Assembly (NCBI GenBank): GCA_025965195.1
Contig: JAOPXK010000039.1
Span: 1-40,376, forward strand
Source: Marmoricola sp.
GTDB lineage: Bacteria; Actinomycetota; Actinomycetes; Propionibacteriales; Nocardioidaceae
Direction: 5' to 3'
Length of the DNA: 40,376 bases
Shown here: piece after piece, positions 21,285-28,728 of the stretch
Layout: the number at the start of each line of letters is the position of its first letter
Position numbering within the stretch: position 1 is the first letter of the stretch
The notes under the pieces: model-generated
Seen by the model: only the letters and a program-made list of their open reading frames with translations
Databases searched by the model: none
What the model was told of the DNA's origin: nothing
Position numbers and translations under genes: made by a program

Positions 21285-21355
21285 GACGGATAGTCCGCCA
21301 CGAAAAGCACCTGAAATTGGCTCTGAGAGAGCCATTTCGTGGCGGACTATCCGTC
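21285..21355. terminator. 71-bp nested hairpin between two convergent genes
   Basis: A 21-bp perfect inverted repeat (21285-21305 with 21335-21355) encloses a second hairpin TGGCTCT-GAG-AGAGCCA (21318-21334) that abuts the right arm. It starts directly after the UbiB stop at 21284, and its right end overlaps the stop of the minus-strand zinc protein (21354-21356). It would fold equally in both transcripts. It most likely serves as a bidirectional terminator; no T-run is present on either strand. Confidence 0.7.
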
Positions 21356-21515
21356 ACCACCACTCGGAGTCGAGCTTGGACTCCATCGCGCGGAGGTGTT
21401 CGCGCGAGCAGCGGTCGCAGAACCACTGCAGTCGGCCCCGCTCGGAGGCAGAGGTCCAGGTCAGCGGCGGCTCGTCCGACGGAGAAGTCGCACCGCAGAA
21501 GGCGCACGTCACCAT
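21354..21515 (-). CDS. 53-aa protein with two CxxC pairs
   Basis: Starts MVTCAFCGATSPSDEPPLTW and has a second pair in WFCDRCSREHLRAM, so a zinc ribbon is likely; it ends in a charged helix with two tryptophans. Small proteins like this are widespread in actinobacteria without an assigned role. No strong Shine-Dalgarno sequence is seen before the ATG at 21515. Its stop lies in the last bases of the 71-bp hairpin. It is the last of the small minus-strand genes beyond whiB7, separated from the next by a strong hairpin at 21546-21579, so it may have its own promoter. Confidence 0.72.
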   Translation of the reverse strand: MVTCAFCGATSPSDEPPLTWTSASERGRLQWFCDRCSREHLRAMESKLDSEWW

Positions 21516-21545
21516 GCGGCTCAGCGTACGCGCGCGGACATGCCA

Positions 21546-21579
21546 ACGCCGGGCCCTCCAGAACTGGAGGACCCGGCGT
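21546..21579 (-). terminator. Strong hairpin after the 65-aa protein gene
   Basis: ACGCCGGGCCCTCCAG (21546-21561) pairs with 21564-21579 with a single mismatch and a minimal loop. It lies about 100 bp past the stop of the 65-aa protein on the minus strand and is a likely end of the whiB7 transcription unit. No T-run is visible on the minus strand; on the plus strand GGCTGTTT follows. Confidence 0.6.
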
Positions 21580-21677
21580 GGCTGTTTCCCGCGATCAGGT
21601 GGAGGTCGACCACCTGCATCGGCTCGACCCCGGGCCAGCTGACCACTGGCGAGAGGCGAGTCGAGCTCGGTTCGGCT

Positions 21678-21875
21678 CTAGATGACGCGGGCGAGGGCCA
21701 GTCGCGCCTGCTGTGCGGCGCGCTCGGCCTTGCGAGACAGGCGCCGTGCTGCAACGAGCTGGTGTGCTCGCCGTGACTCGCGCGCCTCTGCCAGGCGCGC
21801 GTTCATATGCGCCCGGGCCATGTCTTCGTTGAGGAGATACATCTTGGTGCTCCGATCAAGAGGGTTGGTGTTCAT
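21678..21875 (-). CDS. 65-aa basic helical protein of unknown function
   Basis: Sequence starts MNTNPLDRSTKMYLLNEDMARAHMNARLAEARESRR and continues as a long Ala/Arg-rich helix (VAARRLSRKAERAAQQARLALA). It has no membrane segment or cysteine; the charge pattern suggests binding to nucleic acid, lipid or another helix. I know similar short actinobacterial proteins starting with a YLLNEDLARAHM-like motif but no function. The ATG at 21873-21875 lies 65 bp beyond the whiB7 stop on the same strand with no terminator between, so it is probably read through from whiB7 and would be induced with it. Confidence 0.66.
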   Translation of the reverse strand: MNTNPLDRSTKMYLLNEDMARAHMNARLAEARESRRAHQLVAARRLSRKAERAAQQARLALARVI

Positions 21876-21940
21876 CTGGTGTCATCTCGTTTGCTGGTAG
21901 ATGCGACTCGCTGTTGCGTGCCGGCAGGTGGGAACTCGGG

Positions 21941-22231
21941 TTACGCCGCGACTTCGCTCTTGCGAGGTCTACCGCGGGGCCGCTTGCGGGGGATCACCAC
22001 TCCTTGCAGGAACAGCTCACCGCCCCAGACGCCCCACGGTTCACGGCGCTCGAGCGCACCGGCGAGGCATTCCACGCGGACGGGACAGTCCACGCAGAGG
22101 GCCTTCGCGAGCTCTACGTCGCTCGGCAACTCGGCGAAGAACAGCTCCGCGTCATTTGTTCGGCACGGAAGCACTTCGGCCTCGTCGACGGCTGTCCGGC
22201 TAGGCGTGGAATCGAGAACGCTGATGCTCAT
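21941..22231 (-). CDS. whiB7: WhiB7-type redox-sensing transcriptional regulator
   Basis: 96 aa. The four iron-sulfur cysteines are Cys23 and the CVDCPVRVEC triad (46, 49, 55). The turn GVWGG (67-71) is followed by the extended WhiB7-type tail ending in an AT-hook, RGRPRK (86-91), which separates WhiB7 from other WhiB proteins. WhiB7 binds the primary sigma factor and AT-rich DNA next to the -35 box and switches on intrinsic antibiotic resistance genes when translation is disturbed. AAGGAGGTGAC precedes the ATG ideally. The gene lies behind a long leader with its own promoter, a uORF and a terminator, so control is by autoactivation and attenuation. Neighbours match the mycobacterial whiB7-uvrD2 locus. 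Confidence 0.94.
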   Translation of the reverse strand: MSISVLDSTPSRTAVDEAEVLPCRTNDAELFFAELPSDVELAKALCVDCPVRVECLAGALERREPWGVWGGELFLQGVVIPRKRPRGRPRKSEVAA

Positions 22232-22307
22232 GTGTCACCTCCTTCTTGACCTGATCGATGGGAAACAGTTGTGCGTGCTGCCTGGAGAAACAGCTGGAGA
22301 AACAGAA

Positions 22308-22340
22308 AGGCCGCGGATCCCTGTCGGGGTCCGCGGCCTG
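22308..22340 (-). terminator. Attenuator in the whiB7 leader
   Basis: On the minus strand AGGCCGCGGA pairs with TCCGCGGCCT, with an inner CCC/GGG, a C-A mismatch and a short loop, followed by TTCTGTTTCT. It starts 27 nt after the uORF stop and ends 77 nt before the whiB7 start. That is the expected place for an intrinsic terminator whose formation depends on ribosomes in the leader. Confidence 0.82.
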
Positions 22341-22367
22341 GAGGCTGCCGGTCAATGAGCTGTGAAC

Positions 22368-22550
22368 TCATGTGATCGGTGGACTCCAGGTACGGCGGCC
22401 CGACGTGGCCTTGGTGTAGGCATCCACGTGGCGCTTGCGCATCGGCTGTCCTGCAAATGCGCAGGCAACGGTGCCGAAGGCAGAGCCGGAGACGTGCAGG
22501 CCGGAAACGCCCGTCGTCTCGTTCGTGTTGAGCCAGCTGATGTTCGTCAC
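22368..22550 (-). CDS. whiB7 leader peptide (uORF), 60 codons
   Basis: GTG start at 22548-22550 with a perfect AAGGAGG ten bases upstream; the peptide begins MTNISWLNTNETTGVSGLHV and ends GRRTWSPPIT. It matches no enzyme family. It lies about 70 nt after the predicted transcription start and just before the attenuator, so it most likely senses translation stress: ribosome slowing would favour an antiterminated fold. Leader regulation of this kind is known for actinobacterial whiB7/wblC genes. An ATG at 22613 would give an 81-codon version without a ribosome site. The length and the complete SD suggest it is translated well. Confidence 0.72.
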   Translation of the reverse strand: MTNISWLNTNETTGVSGLHVSGSAFGTVACAFAGQPMRKRHVDAYTKATSGRRTWSPPIT

Positions 22551-22627
22551 GGAACCTGCACCTCCTTCATTGCCTTGAGCGCCAGCTTTGTCAGTGCTGT
22601 GATGCGCAGTCATGTTCGGGTCAGCAC

Positions 22628-22666
22628 ACGGTACGACGACCTCAAACAGTTGAGCAAACTATTTTT
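22628..22666 (-). promoter_or_regulatory. whiB7 promoter with WhiB7-type AT-rich box
   Basis: On the minus strand AAAAATAGT sits directly upstream of TTGCTC (22657-22652); after 18 bp comes TACCGT (22633-22628). An AT-rich stretch touching the -35 box is the described hallmark of WhiB7-dependent promoters, so autoregulation is likely. Predicted start near 22621; leader about 390 nt. The promoter lies just downstream of the uvrD2 stop. Confidence 0.7.
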
Positions 22667-22678
22667 CGAGAACTTTTC

Positions 22679-24727
22679 TCAGCACAGGATTTCCAGCACG
22701 TCATCGGCGTATTTCTCGAGTTTTGCTGCGCCGATCCCGTTGATCATCAGCAAGCCGCGCCGGTCCTGCGGACGGACCTCGGCGATGGCTTCCAGGGTCG
22801 CGTCGGAGAACACCACGAACGCCGGAACGCTCTCGGAGTCGGCGCGCAGCTTGCGCCACGCCTTGAGCGACTCGAACAGCTCCTCGTCATAGGGCACCGG
22901 ACAGTCCGCACAGTAGCCGCGGTTGCGCTCACGCGAGCTGGCCAGCGGCGCCTGGCACTGCTTGCAGACGATCGCCTTTCGGGACCTGCGTTTCGTCGGC
23001 CCACGTGAATCGGCCCGATCGGTCGCCGACTCGGGTCGGAGCCCGGCGAGGAACCTCGACGGCTTGCGGCGGGCCTGCCCACCGGGCGTGCGGGCCAGCG
23101 ACCAGGAGATCCAGAGGTGGGTGCGGGCCCGGGTGATACCGACGTAGAGCAACCTGCGCTCCTCCTCGACGGCGGCAGGGGTGTCGGCGTAGGTGATCGG
23201 CATCGAACCCTCCTGCATCCCGCACAGGAAGACCGCATCCCACTCGAGACCCTTCGCGGCGTGCAGCGTGGCGAGCGTGACGCCCTCCGCGACGGGAGCG
23301 TGCTGCTCGTGCGCACGCCGGTCGAGCTCGGCGACGAAGCCCTCGAGAGTGGGCGCGAGCTCGTGCTCGACGTACTCCTCAGCCTGGGAGACGAGTGCGT
23401 GCAGCGACTCCCAGCGGTCCCGGGCCTGGCCGCGCGCGCCCGGCGCCTCCCTGGACCAGCCCATCCCGCCCAGGACACCGGTGACCTGGTCGACGAGGCC
23501 ATCGCGAGCAGCCTCACCGGCACGCAGGTTGCCACGCAGCAGCGCGAGGGCCTGACGAACCTCGGCGCGGTCGAAGAACCGGGCGGCACCACGGATGACA
23601 TAGGCGATGTTGCGGCTGGCGAGCGCCTCCTCGAAGGTCTGGGACTGGGCGTTGATCCGGAACAGCACCGCCATCTCGCGCAGCGGTGTGCCGGCGTCGC
23701 GCAGCCGGGCGATCTCGATGGCGGCTGCCTCGGCCTCGGCAACCTCGTCGGTGGCCTCGCGGTAGCTGACCTCGGCGCCACCTCCGCGCTGCGCCCGGAG
23801 CTCGACGCTGTTGGTGGCCGCGCCCTTGAGCAACCCGTTCGCCGCCGCGATCACCTGGGGCGTCGAGCGGTAGTTGCGGGTCAGCTCGACGCTGGTGGTG
23901 TGGTCGAACTTGCGCGGGAAGTCGGTGAGGTACGCCGCGCGGGCACCGGCGAAGGAGTAGATCGTCTGGGCCGGGTCTCCGACCACACAGATCTCGTTGC
24001 GCCCGCCCAGCCACAGGTCGAGCAGCGCCGACTGGATCGGGCTGACGTCCTGGAACTCGTCGACGACGAACCACTTGTACTGCCGACGCACCTCGGCAGC
24101 GACCCGCTCGTCCTCGCTCAGGAGCGCGGCACCACAGAGGAGCACGTCCTCCATGTCCATCCGGCCCTGGTCGCGCTTGACCTCCTCGTAGGACGCGAAG
24201 ATCCGCGACACCATCGCGTGGTCGAGCCCGTTGACCTCGCGGCCCCGGGTCGGAGCGATGCGCTCGTAGTCGTCGGGCCGGACGTTGCTCACCTTGGACC
24301 ACTCGATCTCGCTGGCCAGGTCGCGCAGCCTGGCCTGGTCGACCTCGACCCGGTTGCGACGGGCCGCGTTGGCGATGAACGGGATCTTCGACTCGGTCAG
24401 TTGGGGCGGCTCGCCGCCGTAGACCCGGGGCCAGAAGTAACGGACCTGCCTCAGCGCTGCGGAGTGAAACGTCCGCGCCTGTACGCCGGCAGCCCCGAGC
24501 GTGCGGAGCCGGCCGCGCATCTCGCCAGCGGCACGCGTGGTGAACGTGACGGCGAGGACCTCGGACGGGTTGTAGACGCCCGTGGCGACGCCGTACGCGA
24601 TCCGGTGGGTGATCGCCCGGGTCTTGCCGGTGCCCGCCCCCGCCAGCACCCTGACGGGACCGCGCAGCGCCTCGGCGACGGCTCGCTGCTCAGGATCGAG
24701 CGCGTTGAGCAGGTCGTCGGCGCGCAT
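22679..24727 (-). CDS. uvrD2: ATP-dependent DNA helicase UvrD2
   Basis: 682 aa, superfamily 1A 3'-5' helicase. Motifs are Walker A AGAGTGKTRAI, LAVTFTTRAAGEMRGRL (Ia), VVDEFQDVSPIQ (II), VVGDPAQTIYSF (III), LTRNYRS (IV), TLHAAKGLEWDAVFL (V) and VGITRARTHLW (VI). Beyond the motor are four cysteines (CKQC, CADC), as in mycobacterial UvrD2, and a C-terminal HRDC domain from about 600 (LKAWRKLRADSESVPAFVVF). UvrD2 unwinds DNA in repair and is essential in mycobacteria. The ATG at 24725-24727 has GGTGGGAG upstream. It is divergent from the mycoredoxin gene and upstream of whiB7 on the same strand, but whiB7 has its own promoter. Confidence 0.94.
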   Translation of the reverse strand: MRADDLLNALDPEQRAVAEALRGPVRVLAGAGTGKTRAITHRIAYGVATGVYNPSEVLAVTFTTRAAGEMRGRLRTLGAAGVQARTFHSAALRQVRYFWPRVYGGEPPQLTESKIPFIANAARRNRVEVDQARLRDLASEIEWSKVSNVRPDDYERIAPTRGREVNGLDHAMVSRIFASYEEVKRDQGRMDMEDVLLCGAALLSEDERVAAEVRRQYKWFVVDEFQDVSPIQSALLDLWLGGRNEICVVGDPAQTIYSFAGARAAYLTDFPRKFDHTTSVELTRNYRSTPQVIAAANGLLKGAATNSVELRAQRGGGAEVSYREATDEVAEAEAAAIEIARLRDAGTPLREMAVLFRINAQSQTFEEALASRNIAYVIRGAARFFDRAEVRQALALLRGNLRAGEAARDGLVDQVTGVLGGMGWSREAPGARGQARDRWESLHALVSQAEEYVEHELAPTLEGFVAELDRRAHEQHAPVAEGVTLATLHAAKGLEWDAVFLCGMQEGSMPITYADTPAAVEEERRLLYVGITRARTHLWISWSLARTPGGQARRKPSRFLAGLRPESATDRADSRGPTKRRSRKAIVCKQCQAPLASSRERNRGYCADCPVPYDEELFESLKAWRKLRADSESVPAFVVFSDATLEAIAEVRPQDRRGLLMINGIGAAKLEKYADDVLEILC

Positions 24728-24795
24728 GGAATGAACTCCCACCTGAAGTGCGTTGGGCTGAAGAGGAAAGAGTAGACGCGAGAGGGGACAGCCTG

Positions 24796-25077
24796 ATGGC
24801 TGAGGCCGAGAGCAGCACCGAAACGAGCCAGGTCACTGGTCAGTTCATCATGTACACCACGCCGTGGTGTGGCTACTGCCACCGGCTGCAGGGCCAGCTC
24901 GAGCGCGAAGGCATCGCCTACGACGTGGTCGACATCGAGCAGGATCCCTTGGCTGCCGAGCTGGTGATGGCCGCGAACGGCGGGAACCAGACCGTTCCCA
25001 CGCTGGTGTACGTCGATGGCACCTCGCAGACCAACCCGTCCGTGGCTCAGGTCAAGGCCAAGCTCGCCGCGCTCTGA
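24796..25077 (+). CDS. mrx1: Mycoredoxin (glutaredoxin-like)
   Basis: 93 aa thioredoxin-fold protein. The active site is MYTTPWCGYCHRL with CGYC; later TVPTLVYVDG holds the cis-proline and NPSVAQVKAKL the C-terminal helix. In actinobacteria such proteins use mycothiol to reduce mixed disulfides and AhpE-type peroxidases. The ATG at 24796 has AGGGGAC upstream; homologues often start later (near MYTT), so the first 18 residues are variable. It is a single gene, 68 bp from the divergent uvrD2, the same arrangement as Rv3198A. Its stop is followed after three bases by the convergent acyltransferase gene. Confidence 0.9.
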   Translation: MAEAESSTETSQVTGQFIMYTTPWCGYCHRLQGQLEREGIAYDVVDIEQDPLAAELVMAANGGNQTVPTLVYVDGTSQTNPSVAQVKAKLAAL

Positions 25078-25080
25078 GGG

Positions 25081-25809
25081 TCAGTCGCGCTTCCGCCAGT
25101 GGTGCACAGCCACGCCCAGGCCGACGGCGGCAACACCGGCAGCGATCAGGCCCGGACGAGCCTTGAGTGACTTGTAGTCCTCGCTGATCACCGGCCAGAC
25201 CTCTTCGTTGATCAGCCGCCCGGCATCCTCGGGCGTGGCCTTCAGGTCGGCAACCGGGATGGGTTCACCGAACACGATCTGGACCCGCCGAGGCAGGTGA
25301 GTACGCCGCCTCTCGGTGCCGGTGATCGCGGTCGGCACGATCGGTGCACCACCCTCGATCGCGAGCCGGGCAGCCCCCTTCCTCGGCGTACCCAGCGCCT
25401 CGGGGTCACTCACCCGGGTCCCCTCCGGGAACAGCGCCAGGATGTCGCCGCGCCTCAGGATCTCGGCGCCCGTCTCGACCGCGAGCGCATCGGATCCACC
25501 CCGCTTCACGGGAAACCCACCGAGTGACACGAGCAGCCGGCCCTTCCTGCCCTCGAAGAGCTCCGACTTGCCCATGTAGAAGATCCGCCGCTTGACGACC
25601 GCCGAGATGAAGAACGAGTCCCAGAAGCTCTTGTGGTTCGGCGCGATCACGACGGCACCCGTCTTCGGGATGTTCTCCAGACCCTCGACCCGCATCAGGA
25701 AGAGAAACCGGAACAGTGGGAGCAGGAACAGACGGAAGAGGCGGTAGGGCACCGGGCTGGTGCCCTCCCGGGCGAGCTCGTGCGCCTCTTCGTTGGTCAT
25801 TTTCGGCAT
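25081..25809 (-). CDS. PlsC-like 1-acylglycerol-3-phosphate acyltransferase
   Basis: 242 aa. The acyltransferase motifs are VVIAPNHKSFWDSFFI (NHxxxxD), YMGKSELFEGRKG, VETGAEILRRGDILALFPEGTR (the FPEGTR phosphate-binding motif) and GGAPIVPTAITG. A hydrophobic stretch near residue 25 and a C-terminal one (GLIAAGVAAVGLGVAVHHW) suggest membrane association. Such enzymes add the second acyl chain to lysophosphatidate, or act on related glycerolipids. Start taken at the ATG 25807-25809; another ATG is three codons in. It is transcribed convergently with the mycoredoxin gene and follows nudC by 76 bp on the same strand, possibly in one operon with nudC and the M3 peptidase. Confidence 0.88.
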   Translation of the reverse strand: MPKMTNEEAHELAREGTSPVPYRLFRLFLLPLFRFLFLMRVEGLENIPKTGAVVIAPNHKSFWDSFFISAVVKRRIFYMGKSELFEGRKGRLLVSLGGFPVKRGGSDALAVETGAEILRRGDILALFPEGTRVSDPEALGTPRKGAARLAIEGGAPIVPTAITGTERRRTHLPRRVQIVFGEPIPVADLKATPEDAGRLINEEVWPVISEDYKSLKARPGLIAAGVAAVGLGVAVHHWRKRD

Positions 25810-25885
25810 GGATGCAGAGTGGCGGCAGTCGGCCCGGTAGTCCAGCACAGCCGGGGTCGCGACTGGGCTCGACCAACCGCCCCGG

Positions 25886-26758
25886 TTACCAGCTGCCGGG
25901 CAGGGTCTCGCCGTACCAGTGATCGATCAGTGACCTGCTGATGGAGATGCCGCCGGGCATGATCAGCGAGCCGTCCTCGGCGCCCTTGATCGCCTCGTCG
26001 TGGCTGAACCAGCGGGCATCCTCGATCTCGTCACCGTCGACGGTGATCTCGAGCGAGTCGGCGTGCGCGATGAACCCGAGCATCAGCGAGGCGGGCATCG
26101 GCCACGGCTGGGAGCCGAAGTACTCGACCTCCCCGATGCGGACGCCGACCTCCTCGGCCACCTCACGGCGGACGGCGTTCTCGATCGACTCCCCCGGCTC
26201 GACGAATCCGGCGAGCGTCGACCAGCGGCCCTGGGGCCAGGCCCTCTGCCGGCCGAGCAGCACCCGGTTGTCGGCGTCGACGACCAGCATGATCACGGCG
26301 GGGTCGCTGCGCGGGAACTGCTCGCGCTGGCAGTTCACGCACTTGAGCACATGCCCCGCCTGCCGAGGCTCGAGCGAGCCGCCGCACCGCGGACAGTGCC
26401 GGACGGCCCAGTGCCACTCGGCGATCCCGATGGCGTGCACGGCGTACGCCGCGTCGGACGGGTCCACACTCGGCACGACGGCCCGAAGCCCGACCCAGGA
26501 CTCGTCGGCCTCCTCGGCGCCGGTGATGACCGCGAAGGACACGACTCCGTCGGCCTCGCCGAGGAGGATCCGGGTGCCGTCCGGGGCTTCGGATGGTGTC
26601 ACCCACTCGAGCTTGCCCTCGGGTGCCCGAAGCCGGGTGCCGGCGATCACGAGGACGCGCGTCGACGTTGCCGCCCAGGCCGCCGCGAGCCAGCCATCAT
26701 CCTTGCGGTGTACGGCGATCCGGTCGTAGGACTGGTCGCCCAGGGCAATGCGGGTCAT
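25886..26758 (-). CDS. nudC: NAD+ diphosphatase (NADH pyrophosphatase) NudC
   Basis: 290 aa. The N-terminal domain is followed by a zinc ribbon (HCPRCGGSLEPRQAG, LKCVNCQREQFPRSDPAVI) and the NUDIX domain: GFVEPGESIENAVRREVAEEVGV, then the NudC-specific SQPWPMPASLMLGF. It splits NAD(H) to NMN(H) and AMP and can remove NAD caps from RNA. The ATG at 26758 overlaps the stop of the M3 peptidase gene (ATGA), favouring it over one four codons upstream. It is therefore the second gene of the M3-nudC pair. In M. tuberculosis nudC (Rv3199c) also follows the mycoredoxin gene. Confidence 0.94.
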   Translation of the reverse strand: MTRIALGDQSYDRIAVHRKDDGWLAAAWAATSTRVLVIAGTRLRAPEGKLEWVTPSEAPDGTRILLGEADGVVSFAVITGAEEADESWVGLRAVVPSVDPSDAAYAVHAIGIAEWHWAVRHCPRCGGSLEPRQAGHVLKCVNCQREQFPRSDPAVIMLVVDADNRVLLGRQRAWPQGRWSTLAGFVEPGESIENAVRREVAEEVGVRIGEVEYFGSQPWPMPASLMLGFIAHADSLEITVDGDEIEDARWFSHDEAIKGAEDGSLIMPGGISISRSLIDHWYGETLPGSW

Positions 26759-28677
26759 CGTTCGAGCCATGCCTTGAAGGCCTCCGAGTTGTAGGGCCGG
26801 CCGAGGAAGTCCTCGACCAGGTCGGCAGCGTCCTTCGAGCCGCCGGGTGTCAGCACCAGGTCGCGGTAGCGCTGCGCGACCTCACTGGCGAACAGGTCGC
26901 CCGGGTCGAATGCGGAGAACAGGTCCTTCGCGATCACGTTGCTCCAGGCATAGGTGTAGTACGCGCTGGTGTAGCCCTCGAGGTGCCCGAACGAGCAGTG
27001 GAAGTGGGTGCCCTCGATCGGCTTGATCAGGCTGTACTCGGCGGACAGCTCGGACACCCGTTTCGTGAGGTCGTCGGGCAGCTCCAGGTGCAGCCGGTAG
27101 GCCACCGATGCATAGAACATCTGCGTGCGTGCGAGATAGCCCTTGCCGAACTCGTCCGCCGCCCGCATCTTCTCGACCAGCTCGGCCGGGATCGGAGTCC
27201 CCGCCTCGTCGGTCGCAAACGTCTGCAGCACCTCGGCGTCCCACGCCCACTCCTCGAGCATCTGGGACGGCGCCTCGACGAAGTCCCACTCCGTCGCGAC
27301 ACCCGAGAAGCGCACCCATTCGTGGCGCCCGGCGAGCGTGTGGTGCATCAGGTGGCCGAACTCGTGGAAGAGCGTGACGACCTGGTCGTGTTCCATCAGC
27401 CCGCGCGGGAAGTTGCAGACCAGCACGCCCTCGGGCAGCTGCCGCTGACGTACGCCGGGGACCAGGTCGAACTGCGCCGCGTGGTTGAACTTCCGCTCGC
27501 GAGGATGCAGGTCGAGGTGGATCCGGCCGAGGACCGTGGTTCCGGCCGGGCCAGCCAGCGACACGTCGTACGACGTCACGTCCTGATGCCAGGTCGGCGC
27601 GTCGACCTCGGTGTAGGTCAGCCCGAAGAGCCGGCCGGTGACATCGAGCAGTCCCTGCCGGACCTTGGCGAAGTCGAAGTACTTCCGGACCTCCTGGGCA
27701 TCGACCTCGAACTGCTCGCGACGGACCAGCTCGGCCAGGTAGCGCCAGTTGGAGACATCCACCGCCTCGGTCGCCGGGTCATCGCGCCGAGCCCGGTTGA
27801 GGAGTACGTCGAGATCGCGGCGGCCGGTTGCCTCCGAGTCGACAGCGATCTGGTCGATGAAGGCGCCGATCGCGTCTCCTCGCTCGATCATCTTGACCTC
27901 GGCGTCGTAGTCCGGCCAGTTCGGATAGCCGAGCAGCCGGGCCTTCTCGTCGCGCAGGGTCAGCAGCTCGCCGAGCACCTTGTCGTTGTCCGGCCACGCC
28001 ACGTTGAGGAAGGTCGTGAACAGCTGCCGCCGGGCGGCATCGTCGCGGGAGAACGTCATGAACGGTTGCAGGTCGGGGTACTCCGTGCTGATCTCGACCA
28101 TCCCGTCGTCGCCGGCCGGGTGGCTCTCGACGAAGTCGGCGGGCAGCCCGTCGAGAGCGTCCGCCGGCACCTTCGTCGTACGTCGTCCGTCGCGGATGCC
28201 ACGCGAGAAGTCCTGCCCGAGCTCGGTCAGCCGTTCGTCCAGCTCACGCAGTCGTTCGCGGGCGGGGTCGTCCCGGTCCACCCCGGCCCGGCGAAATGAC
28301 CGCAGCGCATCGACCAGGACCCGCCTCGCGCCGTCGTCGAGGGCAGCCTGGTCGAGGGAGGAGAGCTGGGCGAAGACCTCGGTGTCGAGCATCAGGTCGG
28401 TCCGGAAGCTGTTCGCCTCCACCTCGAGGGCCTCGGCGAGCTCGATCACCTCGGCGGCCGGATGCACCTCGGAGAACAGCGAGGCCACCGCGAACGCGTT
28501 GGCAAGGCCGATGCCGGCGTCGTTCCAGAGCTGGAGGATCGCGGTGTCCCCCGGAGGTGCAGTCTTGAGGGAGGCGATCTGGTCGGCGGTCAGCCGCAGC
28601 TGGTCTCGGCCCCGCGACCTGAGCCACTCTGCCCAATCGGTGTCGCGTTCAGGCAGCGGCAAGGTCACCAGTGTCAT
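26755..28677 (-). CDS. M3 family metallopeptidase (oligopeptidase)
   Basis: 640 aa, thimet oligopeptidase/Dcp type. The zinc site is LFHEFGHLMHHTL (HExxH), followed by the glutamate in EAPSQMLEEWAW, then YTSAYYTYAWSNVIAKDLFSAF and the C-terminal GRPYNSEAF typical of the family. These cytosolic enzymes degrade short peptides inside a closed channel. The ATG at 28675-28677 has a TAATGT box 7 bp upstream and no Shine-Dalgarno sequence, consistent with a leaderless transcript. It is first in an operon with nudC (overlap), a pair recalled as common in Nocardioides. It is divergent from the DUF2156 gene by about 50 bp. Confidence 0.93.
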   Translation of the reverse strand: MTLVTLPLPERDTDWAEWLRSRGRDQLRLTADQIASLKTAPPGDTAILQLWNDAGIGLANAFAVASLFSEVHPAAEVIELAEALEVEANSFRTDLMLDTEVFAQLSSLDQAALDDGARRVLVDALRSFRRAGVDRDDPARERLRELDERLTELGQDFSRGIRDGRRTTKVPADALDGLPADFVESHPAGDDGMVEISTEYPDLQPFMTFSRDDAARRQLFTTFLNVAWPDNDKVLGELLTLRDEKARLLGYPNWPDYDAEVKMIERGDAIGAFIDQIAVDSEATGRRDLDVLLNRARRDDPATEAVDVSNWRYLAELVRREQFEVDAQEVRKYFDFAKVRQGLLDVTGRLFGLTYTEVDAPTWHQDVTSYDVSLAGPAGTTVLGRIHLDLHPRERKFNHAAQFDLVPGVRQRQLPEGVLVCNFPRGLMEHDQVVTLFHEFGHLMHHTLAGRHEWVRFSGVATEWDFVEAPSQMLEEWAWDAEVLQTFATDEAGTPIPAELVEKMRAADEFGKGYLARTQMFYASVAYRLHLELPDDLTKRVSELSAEYSLIKPIEGTHFHCSFGHLEGYTSAYYTYAWSNVIAKDLFSAFDPGDLFASEVAQRYRDLVLTPGGSKDAADLVEDFLGRPYNSEAFKAWLER

Positions 28678-28728
28678 GTTCGCGACATTAGTCCTGACCT
28701 CTGAAGCCGCTGTAGAAGGGTGCCCCAC

